Below are positions 22,801 to 35,963 of a DNA stretch of 64,000 nucleotides, piece by piece. The stretch's first letter is position 1, and each line of letters starts with the position of its first letter. A program made the translations under genes and the position numbers. A model generated the notes under the pieces. It saw only the letters and a list, made by a program, of their open reading frames with translations. It did not search any database and was not told the origin of the DNA. Source of the DNA: Halichondria panicea (Eukaryota; Porifera; Demospongiae; Suberitida; Halichondriidae); contig NC_087385.1 in the NCBI RefSeq assembly GCF_963675165.1, positions 5,256,412 to 5,320,411 of the forward strand. The letters are read 5' to 3'.

Positions 22801-25800
22801 GGAGACCCCTATGTCAAAGTTGGAGGCTTTGTTCGAGGGAGAGACCCTGGTAGAGAGGGACAACTTTGACGAGGGTGTGGACGTCTCCACTCAGAGACCA
22901 GCCCTACGCAGACTCCGTGGTTCACTGCTCCAGAAGAGGGCCAGTGGAAATGTAAGAGTGAAGCTTTTTGTAGCTTAAGGAGTGTTGAGCTAAACCAAGC
23001 CACAACTGAATGTGATATTTGTATTCTTAACGTGCAATGATTACTGTCACATGTGTGTCATTATAATGTTCCCAGTTGAACCTCCCTGGCCCCTCCTCCA
23101 CCGACAACCTGGCCACCCTCTCTAACCTCACTGAAGACATCCTCCTTCTGTTCCTAGGAGACCGCTACGGCAAGGACCAGATCTATGTGAGTGTGCGATA
23201 GTCATGCAGTACAGTCTGGTATCTAGTCACTGAAGTGTTTGTGGTTACCAGGAATATTTTTTCTAAGAGAGCAAAAAGGCGAAAAATATGTTTTTTTATC
23301 ATCTACTGTAAAAAAAAAGCAGTGAGGCTAATGTTGTGTTTATTCTCTTAGCTGCAGAGTACATCATTAAGTAATCCTTTGTGTGACCGTGTTCATGTTC
23401 AGTTCTGCATGTAATAATGTCCTCTGGGCGATTCTGTTTTCCTGCTTGTACTACAGACGTACATTGGTGAGATCCTGGTGGCCATCAATCCTTTCAAGCC
23501 TCTCTCCATCTACAGTAACATGGTGAGTCAGAGCAAAAACAAAAGCAGAATGGTTCTGGTGGTTACACAAAAAAAAGCAATGGATTTTACGTATCTAAAC
23601 CCACCATTTGATCGAGCGAGTAAAGAGCTACAGATTATATCTTGTAGTTATGAGATTGGACAATATACACTGTTGTAAGGCTCTCAAAGTTATGTAGCAA
23701 AAGCAACTCATTTTCAGAATGCACTAACTCTGCTGTGTTTCCTACTCTACCACAGGCTAGCGAGATGTACAGCAAGAAGCTTCCTGACCCCTCACTCCCA
23801 CCCCATGTCTTTGCAGTGGCCAATCAGGTGTATCGAAGCATGCTAGCGGATCAAAGGCGGCAGACCTGTGTCATTTCCGGAGAGTCAGGTGCAGGAAAGA
23901 CAGAGACTAGCAAGCACCTCGTGCAACAGCTCCTGTTCATATCACACTCAGTGGAGAAGGAGCTCAACCTGAAAATTGAGCAGGTAAGTTAATTGCAGAC
24001 ACTTAATCTACCAAAATTGCTAAGGGTATGGAAAGATTACATGCCTGATGGTGAACCAATCACTTATTTAATAACTATGTGCAATAGATTTATGTCTCCA
24101 GATGCGATTATGTTCATCGATTATACGCATGCAGGTGAATCCCATCCTGGAAGCGTTTGGTAATGCCAAGACAGTGATGAACAACAACAGCTCTCGTTTC
24201 GGCAAGTTCCTTGAGCTTTCGTTCAACGAGGAGGGGCTGGTGTTAGGGGCGAGCTTCAAAGAGTATCTGCTGGAGAAATCACGCATTGTGACTCACGGGG
24301 TGGGAGAGAGAAACTTCCATATCTTCTATCAGATGTTTGCCGGGCTCTCGATTGAAGAGAAAGAAATGCTGAAACTGGACGAGCCAGAAATGCATCGGTA
24401 TGTAACATGATTTCAAGCTGTTGTATCATGTGATAGTCCACTGCAGGTGTCTATCTGGGATACGGGAGAGTCTTGCAGGTGTACTCACTTCAAAAATGGA
24501 AGAGGAGTTCAAAGAAGTGAGAGACTCTATGGAGGCCATTGGCTTCTCCAAACAGGTAAAGCATCACTCACTCACAAAACTGTATACTGATTAACGTCAC
24601 GGTGCTTTTGATTCTCTTAATACAGGAAGAGAGCAACATGTTTCAAACACTAGCTGCTATTGTGCACATACTCGATGTGACCTTTAACCCCAGAGAGGAG
24701 GGTGTGGAGCTGTCCAATCCGTCCCTGACGTCAGTGATTGCTGGTCTCCTCCAGATTGATCCGAGGGAGCTGGCCCTCTGTCTGGTTCAGGAGGCAATGA
24801 TCACTAGAGGTATGTACATGTATGTATACAGTTTATGTAGGCGATGGAGTTACACACTCCAAAACCAACTTTTGCTTTCACTGTTATCACCAATTATCGG
24901 ACTTCCTGTTTGAGCAGTTTAATTTTAGTCTGGTGGTAGAACCTTCCTGGGGGTGCTGCACCAATGTTTAATGTTCTCTGCAGGGGAGGTGATAGTGCGG
25001 TACAGGTCACTGCTCCAGGCCAACGACTGCAGGGATGCTCTAGCCAAAGCACTCTATGGCAGAATGTTTGGTTGGATTGTCAATGGGATCAACCACCACC
25101 TGGAGCCGGAGGACATGGGGTGAGTGTACACTGTGAGGGATTATAACTAATCTGTATACTGTACAGGTCCAGTCATCATACTAGGGTTGGTGTTTTGGAC
25201 ATTTTTGGATTTGAAAACTTTGAGAAGAACAGTTTCGAGCAGGTTTGAATACCACCCACACACGCATGAGTCATCGATCATACTATCTCTCATTAATTAG
25301 ATGTGCATCAACATAGCCAACGAGCAGCTGCAACATTTCTTCAACGAGCACATCTTCAGATGGGAGCAGGTGGAGTGTCAGAATGAGGGTGTGGCCACTG
25401 ATACCGTGACGTTCGCGTCCAACTTGCCGGTGGTCGACTTGTTCCTAGCTAAGAATATCGGCATACTGTCTCTGATTGACGAAGAGAGTCGGTTTCCACG
25501 GGCAACGAATCGTACCATGGCGGAGAAGTTACATAAGGCACACGGGGGGTGTGAGATGTATCAAGCACCTCCTGACAGTGGTACAAAGTTCGTGGTCTCA
25601 CACTATGCTGGGCAGGTTAGTGAATTACAAATTTCTCGAATCAGCTCTTATAAATCTCCCTCTGCATGATGTGAACCAGCTAGTAGTCTTAGTAGAAATT
25701 CCTGCTAGTACAAAACAGCCAGCTTTACCTTATACCTCCTGCCACTATGCCACGAGGTACAATAACTGCATGTATACACACAAAAACAAATGTATGTCCA

Positions 25801-28800
25801 AGTCGCACTTATATATTTGAGTTGCATGTTAATTCAGATGATTACGCTATGCCTCTATTCATACGTATAGGTGAAGTATGAGGTAGTGGGGTTCCTGGAC
25901 AAGAACAGAGACACTCTCTCTCCGTCAGTCCTGCAGCTGCTCAGAAGTAAGTTCAGTTCGTCCACATGTCGTTATATATGGCTTGAGGCAATGTCGAAAG
26001 GGCATACTCCTTGTGACTATGAACCTCTAGTATTCACGACACATTCAAGACTTAATTGATGTTATCGTGTTCCTTGCAGCCAGTAGTAGTCTTCTTGTGA
26101 GAGAGATCTTTGAAGCCAAGCTCACGCACACGGGCTCAACCACTCCCAGTAAGAGACAGCGCATGTCCAGGAAAGCAGACTCGCCGTTCTCTCACTTCAA
26201 TAGAAAGGCCTCCAGACGTTTTACTAGGGTAAGCGGTGTAGTGAGGATTGGGATCATGTGATCTGTTGTTATGGTTGTTGCAGTTATCTCGTAAGACTCC
26301 ACAAAGAAGTCCAGTAAGGAAGTCAGCTGACACAGGGAGGAGAGTTCTACCCACTGTCGCAAACCACTTCAAGGTATGAGATCTTCGGTTTCTCACTCTC
26401 TCTCATACTCAACCCCATATATACATACCACCCCCACACACACCACATTCACCCACTCACCCCCCTCACACTCACCCCACACACACTCATACTTTTAATA
26501 ATAAGCAAGTAGAACTAGCTGCTAGCTATAATTGTTACAACAAATAACATACACACTCATACACACATGCACCACATTCACCTACTTACTCCCCCCCCCC
26601 CCCCCACACACACACACACACTGGCAGAGCTCTCTATCTGAGCTCATGGAGAAGCTCAACTCGTCTTCCCCTCACTTCATCCGCTGCATCAAACCAAACT
26701 CCACCAAACTGCCCAACTCTTTCGACACGGACTATGTTACCAGGCAACTGAGATGCGTCGGTGTCATGGAAACCACCCGTATCAGACAGAGTGGATACCC
26801 TGTGAGATTGCCGTACGGGGAATTTTTGACCAGGTAATTATTTGAAGAGTCTCGCTATCCTGAAATAGAACACCATGTTACTCTTACTCACATTCCAACC
26901 GAGAGACAAGTTTGTAATCGAGAATAATAGTGTGTGGGTACGTTTGTTTGAACTCAAGGCTTTTCATGTGAAGATACTAATTGGTTTGATTCGTAAACTG
27001 TAATTCAATATTACACCGTAATTCAATATCAGCACAAACCTTCCGAATGTCTATCTGTATTGCTTCTATTCCATGCAGGTTCAAAGTACTGAAGGAGTTC
27101 TACACGTATCAGCCGAACCAGCCTCCTCTCACCGACTACCAGGCAGTGGGTGTGGTCTTGGAGAAAGTGGGCGTGTCTGGATGGGCCAACGGTCTTCATA
27201 AGGTGTTCCTCAAATTTAACCATCCCCTCGAACTAGACAGGCACAGTCAGCACGTCCTGCTCCACATCATCTCCATACAAAGATGTAAGCATTCCTAGAC
27301 TGTGTGTGGTGGCACTATGGATAGGATGCACATTGTTATGCCTCGGGGCATTGTGTGTGTGCCATTTATAATTAGGTGTAATTGCGTGGACTGTAAAGTT
27401 GATTTCCTATATCTGTCCTTTTCGACTGCATGACTGTCCATTTATAGTTCACTGAGTGTTTTGATTAATGAGCCATGCTGAATAGCTAATTTGAGATTAT
27501 TGTCCAGGTGCATATTTGCACAATATTCACCGTCGAGTTTTAGGGGTACCCTATTAGTGGCTCATGTGACAATGTGTACAATGTCTAATAGTTATGTCTC
27601 CATGCATGACAGCTTTTCATTCCACCAAATCGTTCATTCCGATTCACATCCACTCATGTATGGCATCAGACCTGTAGGATGGTACATTGCACGCATTCCT
27701 TATTTGATAGCATTAGTGTTACTACCTGTGTAGCTATTCAGTTGTTGGTTTCTCTGTTTACATTGAATTAGATCTAGCTCACATTTCAAAGTACGGTACG
27801 TTGTTGCTAGCTAAAGATTGAAAGTAAAGTGAAAGGTAATGTTTTGTACACAGTTAGAGTCAGTTTGCAAGAGCTAGTCAGTTTCAGATAATTGTGCAGT
27901 GCATGTGCACTTGTCAGGTGCTATATAGATACAGCTGGAGTGTGATACAATAAAGCTAGTGTATGTATATGTACAGTGTACTATTGCTACTAGCTTGTTT
28001 TGTGACAACACTGCTATTTGATGCTACTGTATAAAGTGTGGCTGTGTGATCTGCTATTGCTACATATAGGTCAGTTTATTATTAATTTTGTTCTATCGTA
28101 GGGTTTCGAGAACTGAAAGAGTGGAAGTCAGCACAAGAAGCTAGAAGAATCAAACAAGCAAAACGAGCCGAATTGTCAAGCAGTGCGAACCAAGTGCAAA
28201 AGAACTCTAGTTCAGCCACATCAAAAGACATGGCACATTACAAAAGAAATGGACATGAAGAAGGCTGGAGTAATGGACACCAACATGTCTCCTCAGCCCA
28301 AAATGTAGGGAAAAATTCCAATGACAACAATTCCAGAGGACATCAATCAATACCTCAAGGCTATGTTTTACCCACCTCTCCACCGTCCTACGGAGATTGT
28401 TTGAGTGATGATGATGTGATTGACGAAGATATTTACGATACCGTTGTTGAACAAAACTTTTCTTCGATAAAGTCCCTTCCCCTCTCTGAAGACATCATTC
28501 TAACGTCCAAACCCCAACAGCAGAGTAATTATGAGAATATCTATGACAGTGCCGAAGGGGCAGTACAGACAGTGTCCGAAGACTACTATAACTATGACGA
28601 TGAAGAGATTGTAGAGGATATTTATGATGACCTCACTTGTATTCAGGCCAAAGACACGGCACAAAGTATTCCAGTTGATGTAATAGAAGAAGACATCTAT
28701 GACGACACTTGTGTTGATGTATTTCGAAGTCTTCATGCAACCTGCCCAAACACAGAAGAGATATATGATGATGCGTCCTCTGCGTTCGAGCAACCCCCTC

Positions 28801-30829
28801 CTCCCCGTTTGTTTAAGTTAAACGCAAAGCCCCCACCACCTCTCCCCCCCTCCAATGTGGCTCCAGATGAGGTGTATAGTGATGCTGCTACAGTGTTTCA
28901 GTCACCACCAGCGCAAACTGTCACTCAAAGGTTGATGCCAGATGTAGAAGAGGAAGCTTTGTACACGGATGCTACATCATTATTTGATGCACCCCCAGTA
29001 CCGATCAGAGCGCAAGTTAATTCACATTCACCGAAATTCTCCGAGTTTGCTCATGAGTATCCATCCGAAACATACACTTATCTTAGTGACCTTGAACTGA
29101 ATGAAGCTATATCGAGTGTTGATTCAAGACTGGACCAGCCTGCCCCGCCCCCCCTTCCGTCCCGAAATCCAAATCTGAGAAAGATGGGTAAAGCCACCTC
29201 TGTCCCTGTCACTATCCCGGAAATTCCACCCAACCTCCCTCGAAGGACAAGCGAGCAACTTTCTGTCTCTCCCCGAATTCACGGAAACGTAAAGCCTCCT
29301 TCACCCAATATTCAACGAGCTATCACCAGACAACGATCAAAAGCTATCAAGTCTCGCGATCACTCTGAGTCTGACCCAGCTGTGAACATTCCACTTATCA
29401 ACTCTCGTCAATCTCACTCATCAGGGGGCTCTGTGGGGGGCTCTGAAAGCCGGCTTAGTAGCACCAGCAGCTACAGCGAAGTATTCTCCCCAACACCCAG
29501 AGAAGGTAAATATCACGCAGAGCCGTCGGAAAAGTTCCTCCTCCCATCAATTCCAGCAGGTGTGACTATAACTGACTATGGCGACGGACCGTCAGAGGAA
29601 GATTATGCCGAAATTGATCACTGTCAAGAACTTAGCTTTCATGATAGTAACACACCACAGGATTACTTGACTCCAGTGAAGCAGAAGCCTCATCGAAAGC
29701 TCCAAGTATCGAGATCAACTGGAGATATGATACAACGACATGGAATTGATCATCATTCAATTAACATTAACACCCGACCAAAAGCACCTTTACCCCCAAA
29801 GGCTCTGAATGGTGCTAAAGTGTTAGATATTCGCCCCCCAAAGCCACCTAGAGCCAGAAGTACAAGTGTCTCTTCAGGACCCCCTATTCCTGAACGAAGT
29901 GCTCCGCTTTCTGACATACCAACTGTCCCCCCTCCACCACCACCCAGCAGACATGCACGCCTTGCAGACACACCAACTATTGCACCCCCTCCTCGTCCCG
30001 CCAGGAAAACTCCGGTGTCTCCACAATCATCATCGAATGTTCAAGCTCCAGCTTCACCTATTGCACCACGAGCCCCACCTCGTGCACCGCCCTCCAACAC
30101 ACACCTCGCACCCCCTCCTCCACCTCCACCCCCTCCACAACAAGCACACACCTCTCGAGCAGACGAATCCACTCCATCATCTGGATTGCTGTCTGGTCTG
30201 CAAAGTGTTCAATTGAAAAAATCGACTCGACCTCCATTGAAGCCATCGCCTAAACTGGAGTCTGGTAGTCCTGGTAATCTAATGGCTGAGATGCAAACGT
30301 TTAAACTGAGGAATATCACTCCCAATGCTCCAGCCCACCCCGCTGTGAATGGCATACGTTCTCGGCCCAAGTCCCCCAATTCTGATGGCTCCACCCCCAT
30401 GCCCTCGGTTAAACCACGACACAAAAAACCTCAACCTCCCCTCCCCAGTCGACAAACCACTCCACAGCCACCCTTGGAGATGTCACCTGGGCCTAAGGCA
30501 AGCAATGTGCCTGAATGGAAGAGGAGCCTTCTCGAAAAGAAAAAAAGAGAAAATGAGGTAAATTTGGATATTATTTCAGTACTACACTAACCGCATCTTA
30601 TTGTCATACCAAGTACGTATGTGCTGTATAATCCAATTAATATGTACACTCTTATAATAATATTATTATTGTCACAGTGTCATGCACGATGTATATGATT
30701 TCACTTTTTGTTTTTTATATCTGTGTACAGGAAATAATGAGAACCGAGCAGGACTCTGAAGCCAAGTGGGCGGGAGTGCCGGCATGGAAGCGAAAGATTC
30801 TCGAGGAGAAAGCAGCCAAGAGACAATGA
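19870..30829 (+). CDS. ankyrin-repeat unconventional myosin, MYO16-like
   Basis: Twenty-five exons (first 19870-20089; motor from 23076; large tail exon 28102-30557; last 30731-30829) give about 1992 residues, all in phase. N-terminus: the PP1-docking motif KVTF (53-56), then ankyrin repeats (about 75-285). The motor (about 410-1120) has the P-loop [11 protein letters not shown], switch [11 protein letters not shown], switch [11 protein letters not shown] and actin-binding [10 protein letters not shown]. One IQ-like stretch ([15 protein letters not shown]) follows. The tail is proline-rich with seven acidic tyrosine motifs (DIYDT, NIYDS, DIYDD twice, EIYDD, VYSDA, LYTDA), many PPPPP runs and two VPxWKR motifs at the end. 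Ankyrin plus motor plus proline-rich tail is the MYO16 layout; human MYO16 also binds PP1 and carries a tyrosine-phosphorylated tail. Class III is excluded by the missing kinase. The motor looks catalytically intact. Confidence 0.82.
21592..21817 (+). repeat. 25-26 bp minisatellite spanning a splice acceptor
   Basis: About nine tandem copies of a unit close to CCCCCTCCTTAGTTGCATTC, in myosin intron 5. CCTTAG ends at about 21614, 21640, 21666, 21691, 21716, 21741, 21766 and 21817; one copy near 21792 reads CCTTAC. The last copy is the real acceptor and its TTGCAT is the start of exon 6. The unit therefore repeats the pyrimidine tract, the AG and the first six exon bases. Confidence 0.93.
22377..22448 (-). 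tRNA. tRNA-Trp (CCA)
   Basis: The minus strand folds as a full cloverleaf: acceptor GACTCTG with CAGGGTC plus discriminator A, D-arm GCGC/GCGC, anticodon stem TCTGA/TCAGA with loop CTCCAGA (anticodon CCA), variable AGGTT, and T-arm GCGTG/CACGT with TTCGAAT. B-box GTTCGAATC and an A-box GTGGCGCAATGG-like region are present, and no intron. It resembles animal tRNA-Trp nearly base for base. It lies antisense inside myosin intron 7 (22249-22503). Confidence 0.95.
26591..26622. repeat. poly-C / CA simple repeat at splice acceptor
   Basis: Fifteen or so C followed by (CA)n, ending 5 bases before the acceptor of myosin exon 22. It appears to act as the polypyrimidine tract. Confidence 0.85.
27285..28101. 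other. long intron of the myosin gene
   Basis: An 817-bp intron between the motor/IQ part and the tail exon. No repeat, RNA gene or coding potential seen. Confidence 0.6.
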
Positions 30830-30952
30830 CATTTGTACTTGTATTTTGAACAATAATAATAATTTTCAACACATTAATGTTACAGTGCACACTATAAAAT
30901 GATCAACACACAAATCATATAAATTATTTTGTTCAGCATTATAAAATTGAAT

Positions 30953-32975
30953 CTATACCATATTGAGTACTTTTTGTTCGACAAGAGGTGGAGATGTGAA
31001 CGTGTAGCACTTGAGCTGGCTCCCGCAAACACCTACACAGCTGCTAGACTCGCAGAGTAGCCTGTTGAACCCATCACTGTAGGGGAAGGAAGGGGTCTAT
31101 GAGGCGTGCAATCACACGCCATTCCTATGGTATCCTTGACTACAAACAGATCTATAATTATAGATACTCAGTCTTACTGTGTTTTGTGGGCCACTGAGCC
31201 ACCAAGGAGCGTGTACTTGCTCTCCAGAGTCACTTTGTCATCGTCCTTCCTCCAACAGTAGACACGAATAGAGAAGTCCTTGGAGCAAGTTATCACTCGA
31301 AAACTATCCTGTGTGTGTGTGCGTGTGTGTGTGTGTTGTGTGTGTGTGCGTGTGTGTGTTGTGTGTGTGTGTGTGCGTGTGCGTGTGTGTGTGTGTGTGG
31401 GTGTGTGTGTGTGTGTGTGTGTGTGTTGGTAATTAAAGGAGTGTACAGAATAATAATTACAGTAGTGAGATCAAATTTGATTTATGGGGGGGTAGAAATA
31501 ATGTCTAGTTGAATGTGTAGGTATGAGGTGGGTGCAGTCAGACAATAAATGAATGGAATTCAGTGTCACTACATTATACACTGTTAGCTATACAACATAG
31601 CCACCTACTGCATAGATGCCAGTAACTGCTCCCTTGTGGTCAGCAAACCTCTGTAGAAAAGAGCTTCTGGCTTTTGAAGAGCCATCGTACACACACACTT
31701 GTCCGGCTACATCTCCCACCACTATTTTATTGTTCACCATTGCCACGGCTGTCACATGAGAGTCACATGCTATCTCTCTGGTTGCATTGTACATGTTAAT
31801 AGTGTCGCGAGAGATCCTCCCACTCCGTGACTCCATTTTTGCCCTCACATCCCAGTAGCTGATTTTAACACCTTCCCTCATTGCCAAACACCCTGGAGAT
31901 GTCCAGTAGAGGTTTCCGACAGGAAGCTGTGTATCTACAGTAATCAGGGGAGGAAGGGGAGAGGGGGCAGACACTGATACAGTCTCTGTTAGGTCCCAAA
32001 TCTGAGAGGAATATAATTATTATCATTTTATAGGCTACAGTTATCTCTTCAGTAACAAGCTGTTTTCGTTCAAGTGATAAACGTACAAAATAAGAGGCAG
32101 GTACTATAGCTATCATGTGCTTCACAGTGATCAGAAGTAGACTTACATGAACATCTCCAGCTTTTCCAGGGACAGCTAACAGTCCATTAGAGGAGAGTTG
32201 CATGTCCCCACAGTTGTGAGCAGGTGCCCAGAGCTCCAGCACGAGTGTTGGTGGTGGTGGACCATCGTCTGGTGTGTCAGCTGCAAGTGGGTCCAGTGGA
32301 GAGGGGAGTTGCCAAACCTCTAACCGGTTGTCGTTGTCTTGACTACCCTCAACATAAACCTGAGTGTATAACAAGACGTCTGATTAGAATCGCTCACACT
32401 TTTAGAATAAACATAGATTGGAAGTAACTACTCACCATAAGCAGTGGTTTTGCGGTCTTGAGCTCCCCAAACTTGAGAGACAGAACTTGCCCACCAAGTT
32501 TCGTCTTGAAGGACAGCGTCTTTGTCCACTCTCCGCAGGCCCAGAGATCCACACTCCCATCCACACCACCTGTAGCCAACTCCATGGTGCTGTTGTTGAC
32601 AGCCATAGCTGTGGTGCCTTGACCCTCCAGAGACCATACTGGTTTCCCCTAATGAAAAATGATATCATACTGAACCGTGACTGTCTACAATTAACGCATG
32701 TATGGGCACATATGCAGGACGACTTACTTGACTGACGTCCCAGGCCTTGACACAGTTGTCCTGGGAGAGACTGACTACAAGAGGTGGTAGGGGGTTTTCC
32801 CAGTTTACTCCTCCTCCTCCAATCACATATGCTGTTGTGATGTCCTTCTCGTGTCCTCTGAGAGTCTTCACCTACATAATTAGATAGATATAGATAGATA
32901 GACAATGATGCTAAGTACAGATACAAAACAGCTCTGCTAGCGTATCTAGATTTATAGTCATGTGAAGCTCACGCG

Positions 32976-33058
<83 letters not shown>

Positions 33059-33539
33059 AGATATACCTTGTAGTCTCTGCCTGGCCTGCCCCTCTCCATA
33101 CTGGCCTCCACGCTCCTACGGGCAAGGAAGTACCTTCTCCATCGCTGGGGGCCGGGGGAGATTTGCTGAACATCACAGAATGTCCAGCGAGACAGACAGT
33201 GGTGACTGTGGGGAGTAGACCTAGCTAATTAGCTAATGTAAACAATTTCAGCATAATACTCACCGCCATAAAAATCCGATCAATGATGCTTCATAAAACA
33301 ACTGGATGAGGCATAATATAATTATTAGACCAAGGAGTATAACTATATACAGTATAGTATAGTATACTAGACAGTAGATCCAGATCTATATGTTTTACCT
33401 TACACACACTGCCAAACCTCCCCAGATCGTTGACAGGAAGATATTTACATATGCAAACAATGCAGTCTAGTGGAAGACAGTCTATGGTGAAGTCCTGGTC
33501 AACAGAATCATGACAATAGTCTTCTTCGTAGAAGGCCAT
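30953..33539 (-). CDS. F-box/WD40-repeat protein
   Basis: Nine exons (33399-33539, 33264-33301, 33067-33205, 32728-32871, 32436-32648, 32147-32359, 31609-32001, 31178-31308, 30953-31076) give 511 residues. Residues 18-70 form an F-box (IDCLPLDCIVCICKYLPVND, then LGRFGSVCKLFYEASLIGFL and WR). WD40 blades follow: VKTLRGHEKDITTAYV with DNCVKAWDV, MELATGGVDGSVDLW, DNDNRLEVWQL, VISYWDV-like ISYWDVRAK, and FRVITCSKDFSIRVYCW. F-box/WD40 proteins are substrate receptors of SCF ubiquitin ligases: the F-box binds Skp1 and the propeller binds the target. It may correspond to an FBXW family member such as FBXW9, but I could not fix orthology. CA/GT microsatellites sit in two introns. It is divergent from ANKRD42. 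Confidence 0.78.
31311..31428. repeat. GT microsatellite at splice acceptor
   Basis: (GT)n on plus, (CA)n on the coding strand, abutting the acceptor of F-box gene exon 8, whose CAG may itself come from the repeat. Confidence 0.9.
32979..33059. repeat. CA microsatellite
   Basis: A nearly pure (CA)n of about 80 bp in intron 3 of the F-box/WD40 gene, starting within 8 bases of the donor site at 33066. Confidence 0.95.
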
Positions 33540-33642
33540 CTTGAGTACAGCTCAACCCACAAAACAAGCCACTCCTCTATTTTGCTGGATAACCAGCCCC
33601 ACCCCTACTTTCCAAGGTGCCAAAAAGCTAGCTGCATCAAAG
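33540..33642. promoter_or_regulatory. 103-bp bidirectional promoter, F-box/WD40 / ANKRD42
   Basis: The shortest divergent gap in the window. Both 5' UTRs must be very short or overlap. No TATA box is seen. Confidence 0.4.
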
Positions 33643-35726
33643 ATGTCTGTGGGAGAAGCTCTCAAGAAGGCCATTCGCTCTGGTAACGTGGAGGATTTAG
33701 AGGAATCAAACTTCCAAAACTATGGCCTGGATATAAACTCAGCACTGGGGAGTGATGGTTATTCTGCTCTGCATTGGGCTTGTCACTATGGAAGAGCAGA
33801 GGTGAATTTGTTTCAGATTTAATACGGTTGCTAAACACTATATACTGTATGTATGTATGTATGTAGGTGCTACAACGCTTGATGGAGCTGGGTGCAGACA
33901 TCCACCAATGCACGCAGCAGGGCTGGACAGGAGCGCACATCTGTGCCATCAGAGGTTGCACCACCTGCCTAAATGTACGTTGCTTCTCAGACTGTGTAAT
34001 TCTTAATACAACTGTCTTTCCATACAGATACTGTGTGGCACTGATATTGACTTATTCAAGCCAGATTCCAGAGGTAGGTGTTATACCTGACAGTATATCC
34101 CCTTACATTTATATTTGCCCCAGGGTATATGTGTATACACCTGGCTGCCGCTCATGGAAAAACCAGTGCTCTACAGGCTCTCATCAAAACTGGAGTGAAT
34201 TTGAAAGTCGTCGATAAGCGAGGATGGACCATCTTACATCATGCTGCCTACCATGGTCGTCTCAATGTTCTCCAGGTAGACTGCAAAAAATGCTGCAGTA
34301 TTGTGTAGGCTATACTTCACACATGCAGGTTGTGGTGGGCCTGGGGCTAAATGCCAATGCCACTGAGAATAATGGCAACGCACCAGCACATTTTGCAGCT
34401 ATGGAGGGCCATCTAGAGTGTTTAAAACTGTTTGTGTACCATAATAACCAGCCTTTTGAAGTTATTTCCAAACGAAACAATGATGTAAGTCGAACTTGTG
34501 CAGAATGCATGCAATGTAACTTGTATTTCTGCATGTGTATTACAGGGTGCAACTCCTAAAGACTTAGCCACTCAGTTTCAGAAGCAAGACTGCATTGACT
34601 TTTTGGCTTCAGCTGAAAATGAAGTTGAAATATTTGGGCATGAAAATACCGGTAATTTACACTCACAGCCTCCTTGGCACGAATCCTTTGTGTCCTTGTA
34701 GGTGATGAGTTTCCTGGGCATACTGCTGCTAGTGAAGGGAATGTGCAACTGCTTGGAATGCTACTCGTAGAGGGTCACTGCCATGTCAACGACCAAGACA
34801 GCCACGGGTCCACTGCTGCTCACAAAGGTGCATAAGTGATTTTATCAATGCTGAAAAATACTAATTGACTGTCTCCTACACAGCCGCTGGAAACGGACAT
34901 TTGGACTGTTTGCAGCTACTGATTGATCATGGAGCTAATAGTAAGTAACCTCAGATGTGATAGATCTAACTGTAGTCTAGTAATTTTTTTCTACCTAGAG
35001 TGATTGTGACTTATATTTTTGCTCTCTGTTTAGCCAACATACAGAACAGCTCTGGAGACAGACCTAAGGATGTTGCCAAAAGATACGCTCAACTGGGTTG
35101 CTTGGGACTCCTCACGGCAACAGACAACGATCCGTTGGACAATGACTCAGAGGATGAAAAGATTGCTCAAATAGTGGACACCCCCACTCCCCAGGCAGTC
35201 ACTAGAGCTGGAGAGAAAGTGGAGGAGTTACAGCGACTTCTCAACATGGCCAAGACTCACTACAGGCAACTAGGGGGAGAGCTACCTGAAGACAGGGAGC
35301 TGGAGCTCATGAAAGTGGAGCACAGGAGGTAAGCAAAAGGATGAAAGTTATAGAAATCATCATTGTTTCTTTTAGTGATATGGATGCATTTGAGGCTGAG
35401 ATTGCTCGTGAGAGAGAGAGGAGAGAGGAGCTTGAGTCAGAGCTAGACCAGATGAGGAAGCGACTCAGAGAGAGCCTTACTTTGATTGAGCATTACCAGT
35501 CCATTGACTCCACTTCATTCACGGTTAGAGCTATACACTGTGAGCTATACAGAGCTTTATGGTCTCTCCCCTATTGCAGAGTGACTCTATGATCACTCTG
35601 ACTGGCACCACTGAGCTAACTCCTGAGCATAACCCTCGTCACAGTCAGCATTCTATTCGACCAAAGAGCAGGTCGTCAATGAAGCCGGGACTAGGGGGAG
35701 CTTATGTCAGAATTGGACATGTCTAG
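33643..35726 (+). CDS. ANKRD42: ankyrin repeat domain protein 42
   Basis: Eleven exons (33643-33801, 33867-33974, 34028-34073, 34124-34275, 34329-34484, 34546-34651, 34702-34827, 34884-34940, 35034-35328, 35376-35523, 35580-35726) give 499 residues. It has about nine ankyrin repeats, including YSALHWACHYGRAEVLQRL, GWTGAHICAIRGC, HLAAAHGKTSALQAL, GWTILHHAAYHGRLNVLQ, AHFAAMEGHLECLKLFV and GSTAAHKAAGNGHLDCLQ. Then come RPKDVAKRYAQL and a C-terminal coiled coil (EEIARERERREELESELDQM-like). The same repeat-by-repeat order occurs in human ANKRD42 (GWTASHIAAIRG, HYAAFHGRLGCLQ, HLAAMEGHLHC, RPSDVAKRFAHL). The human protein is linked to NF-kB responses and calcium signalling, but its biochemistry is poorly known. 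Confidence 0.88.
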
Positions 35727-35963
35727 TTAGCGAACAAACCATCATTATCAGATTTTTCAACTCAACCCCTTATTAATTTTTGTTTCCACTTAGCATTGCA
35801 TAAACATTGTGATAGTTCTGATAATTATACCCAAAAAGAGAGGTGGGGCTGGTCTTGCAGACCTATGGCTATGAATAGCATTAATTTTAATGAAGGCGCT
35901 ACACTATTGCGGCCTCTGGCTGCAACCACAAGTACTGTGCTCCTAATAGATCTACATGCAATC

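Noticed and set aside
32432-32926. 164-codon minus-strand frame overlapping the F-box/WD40 gene
   Set aside because: It crosses an intron in the wrong frame; the WD40 frame with clean GT-AG sites explains the region.
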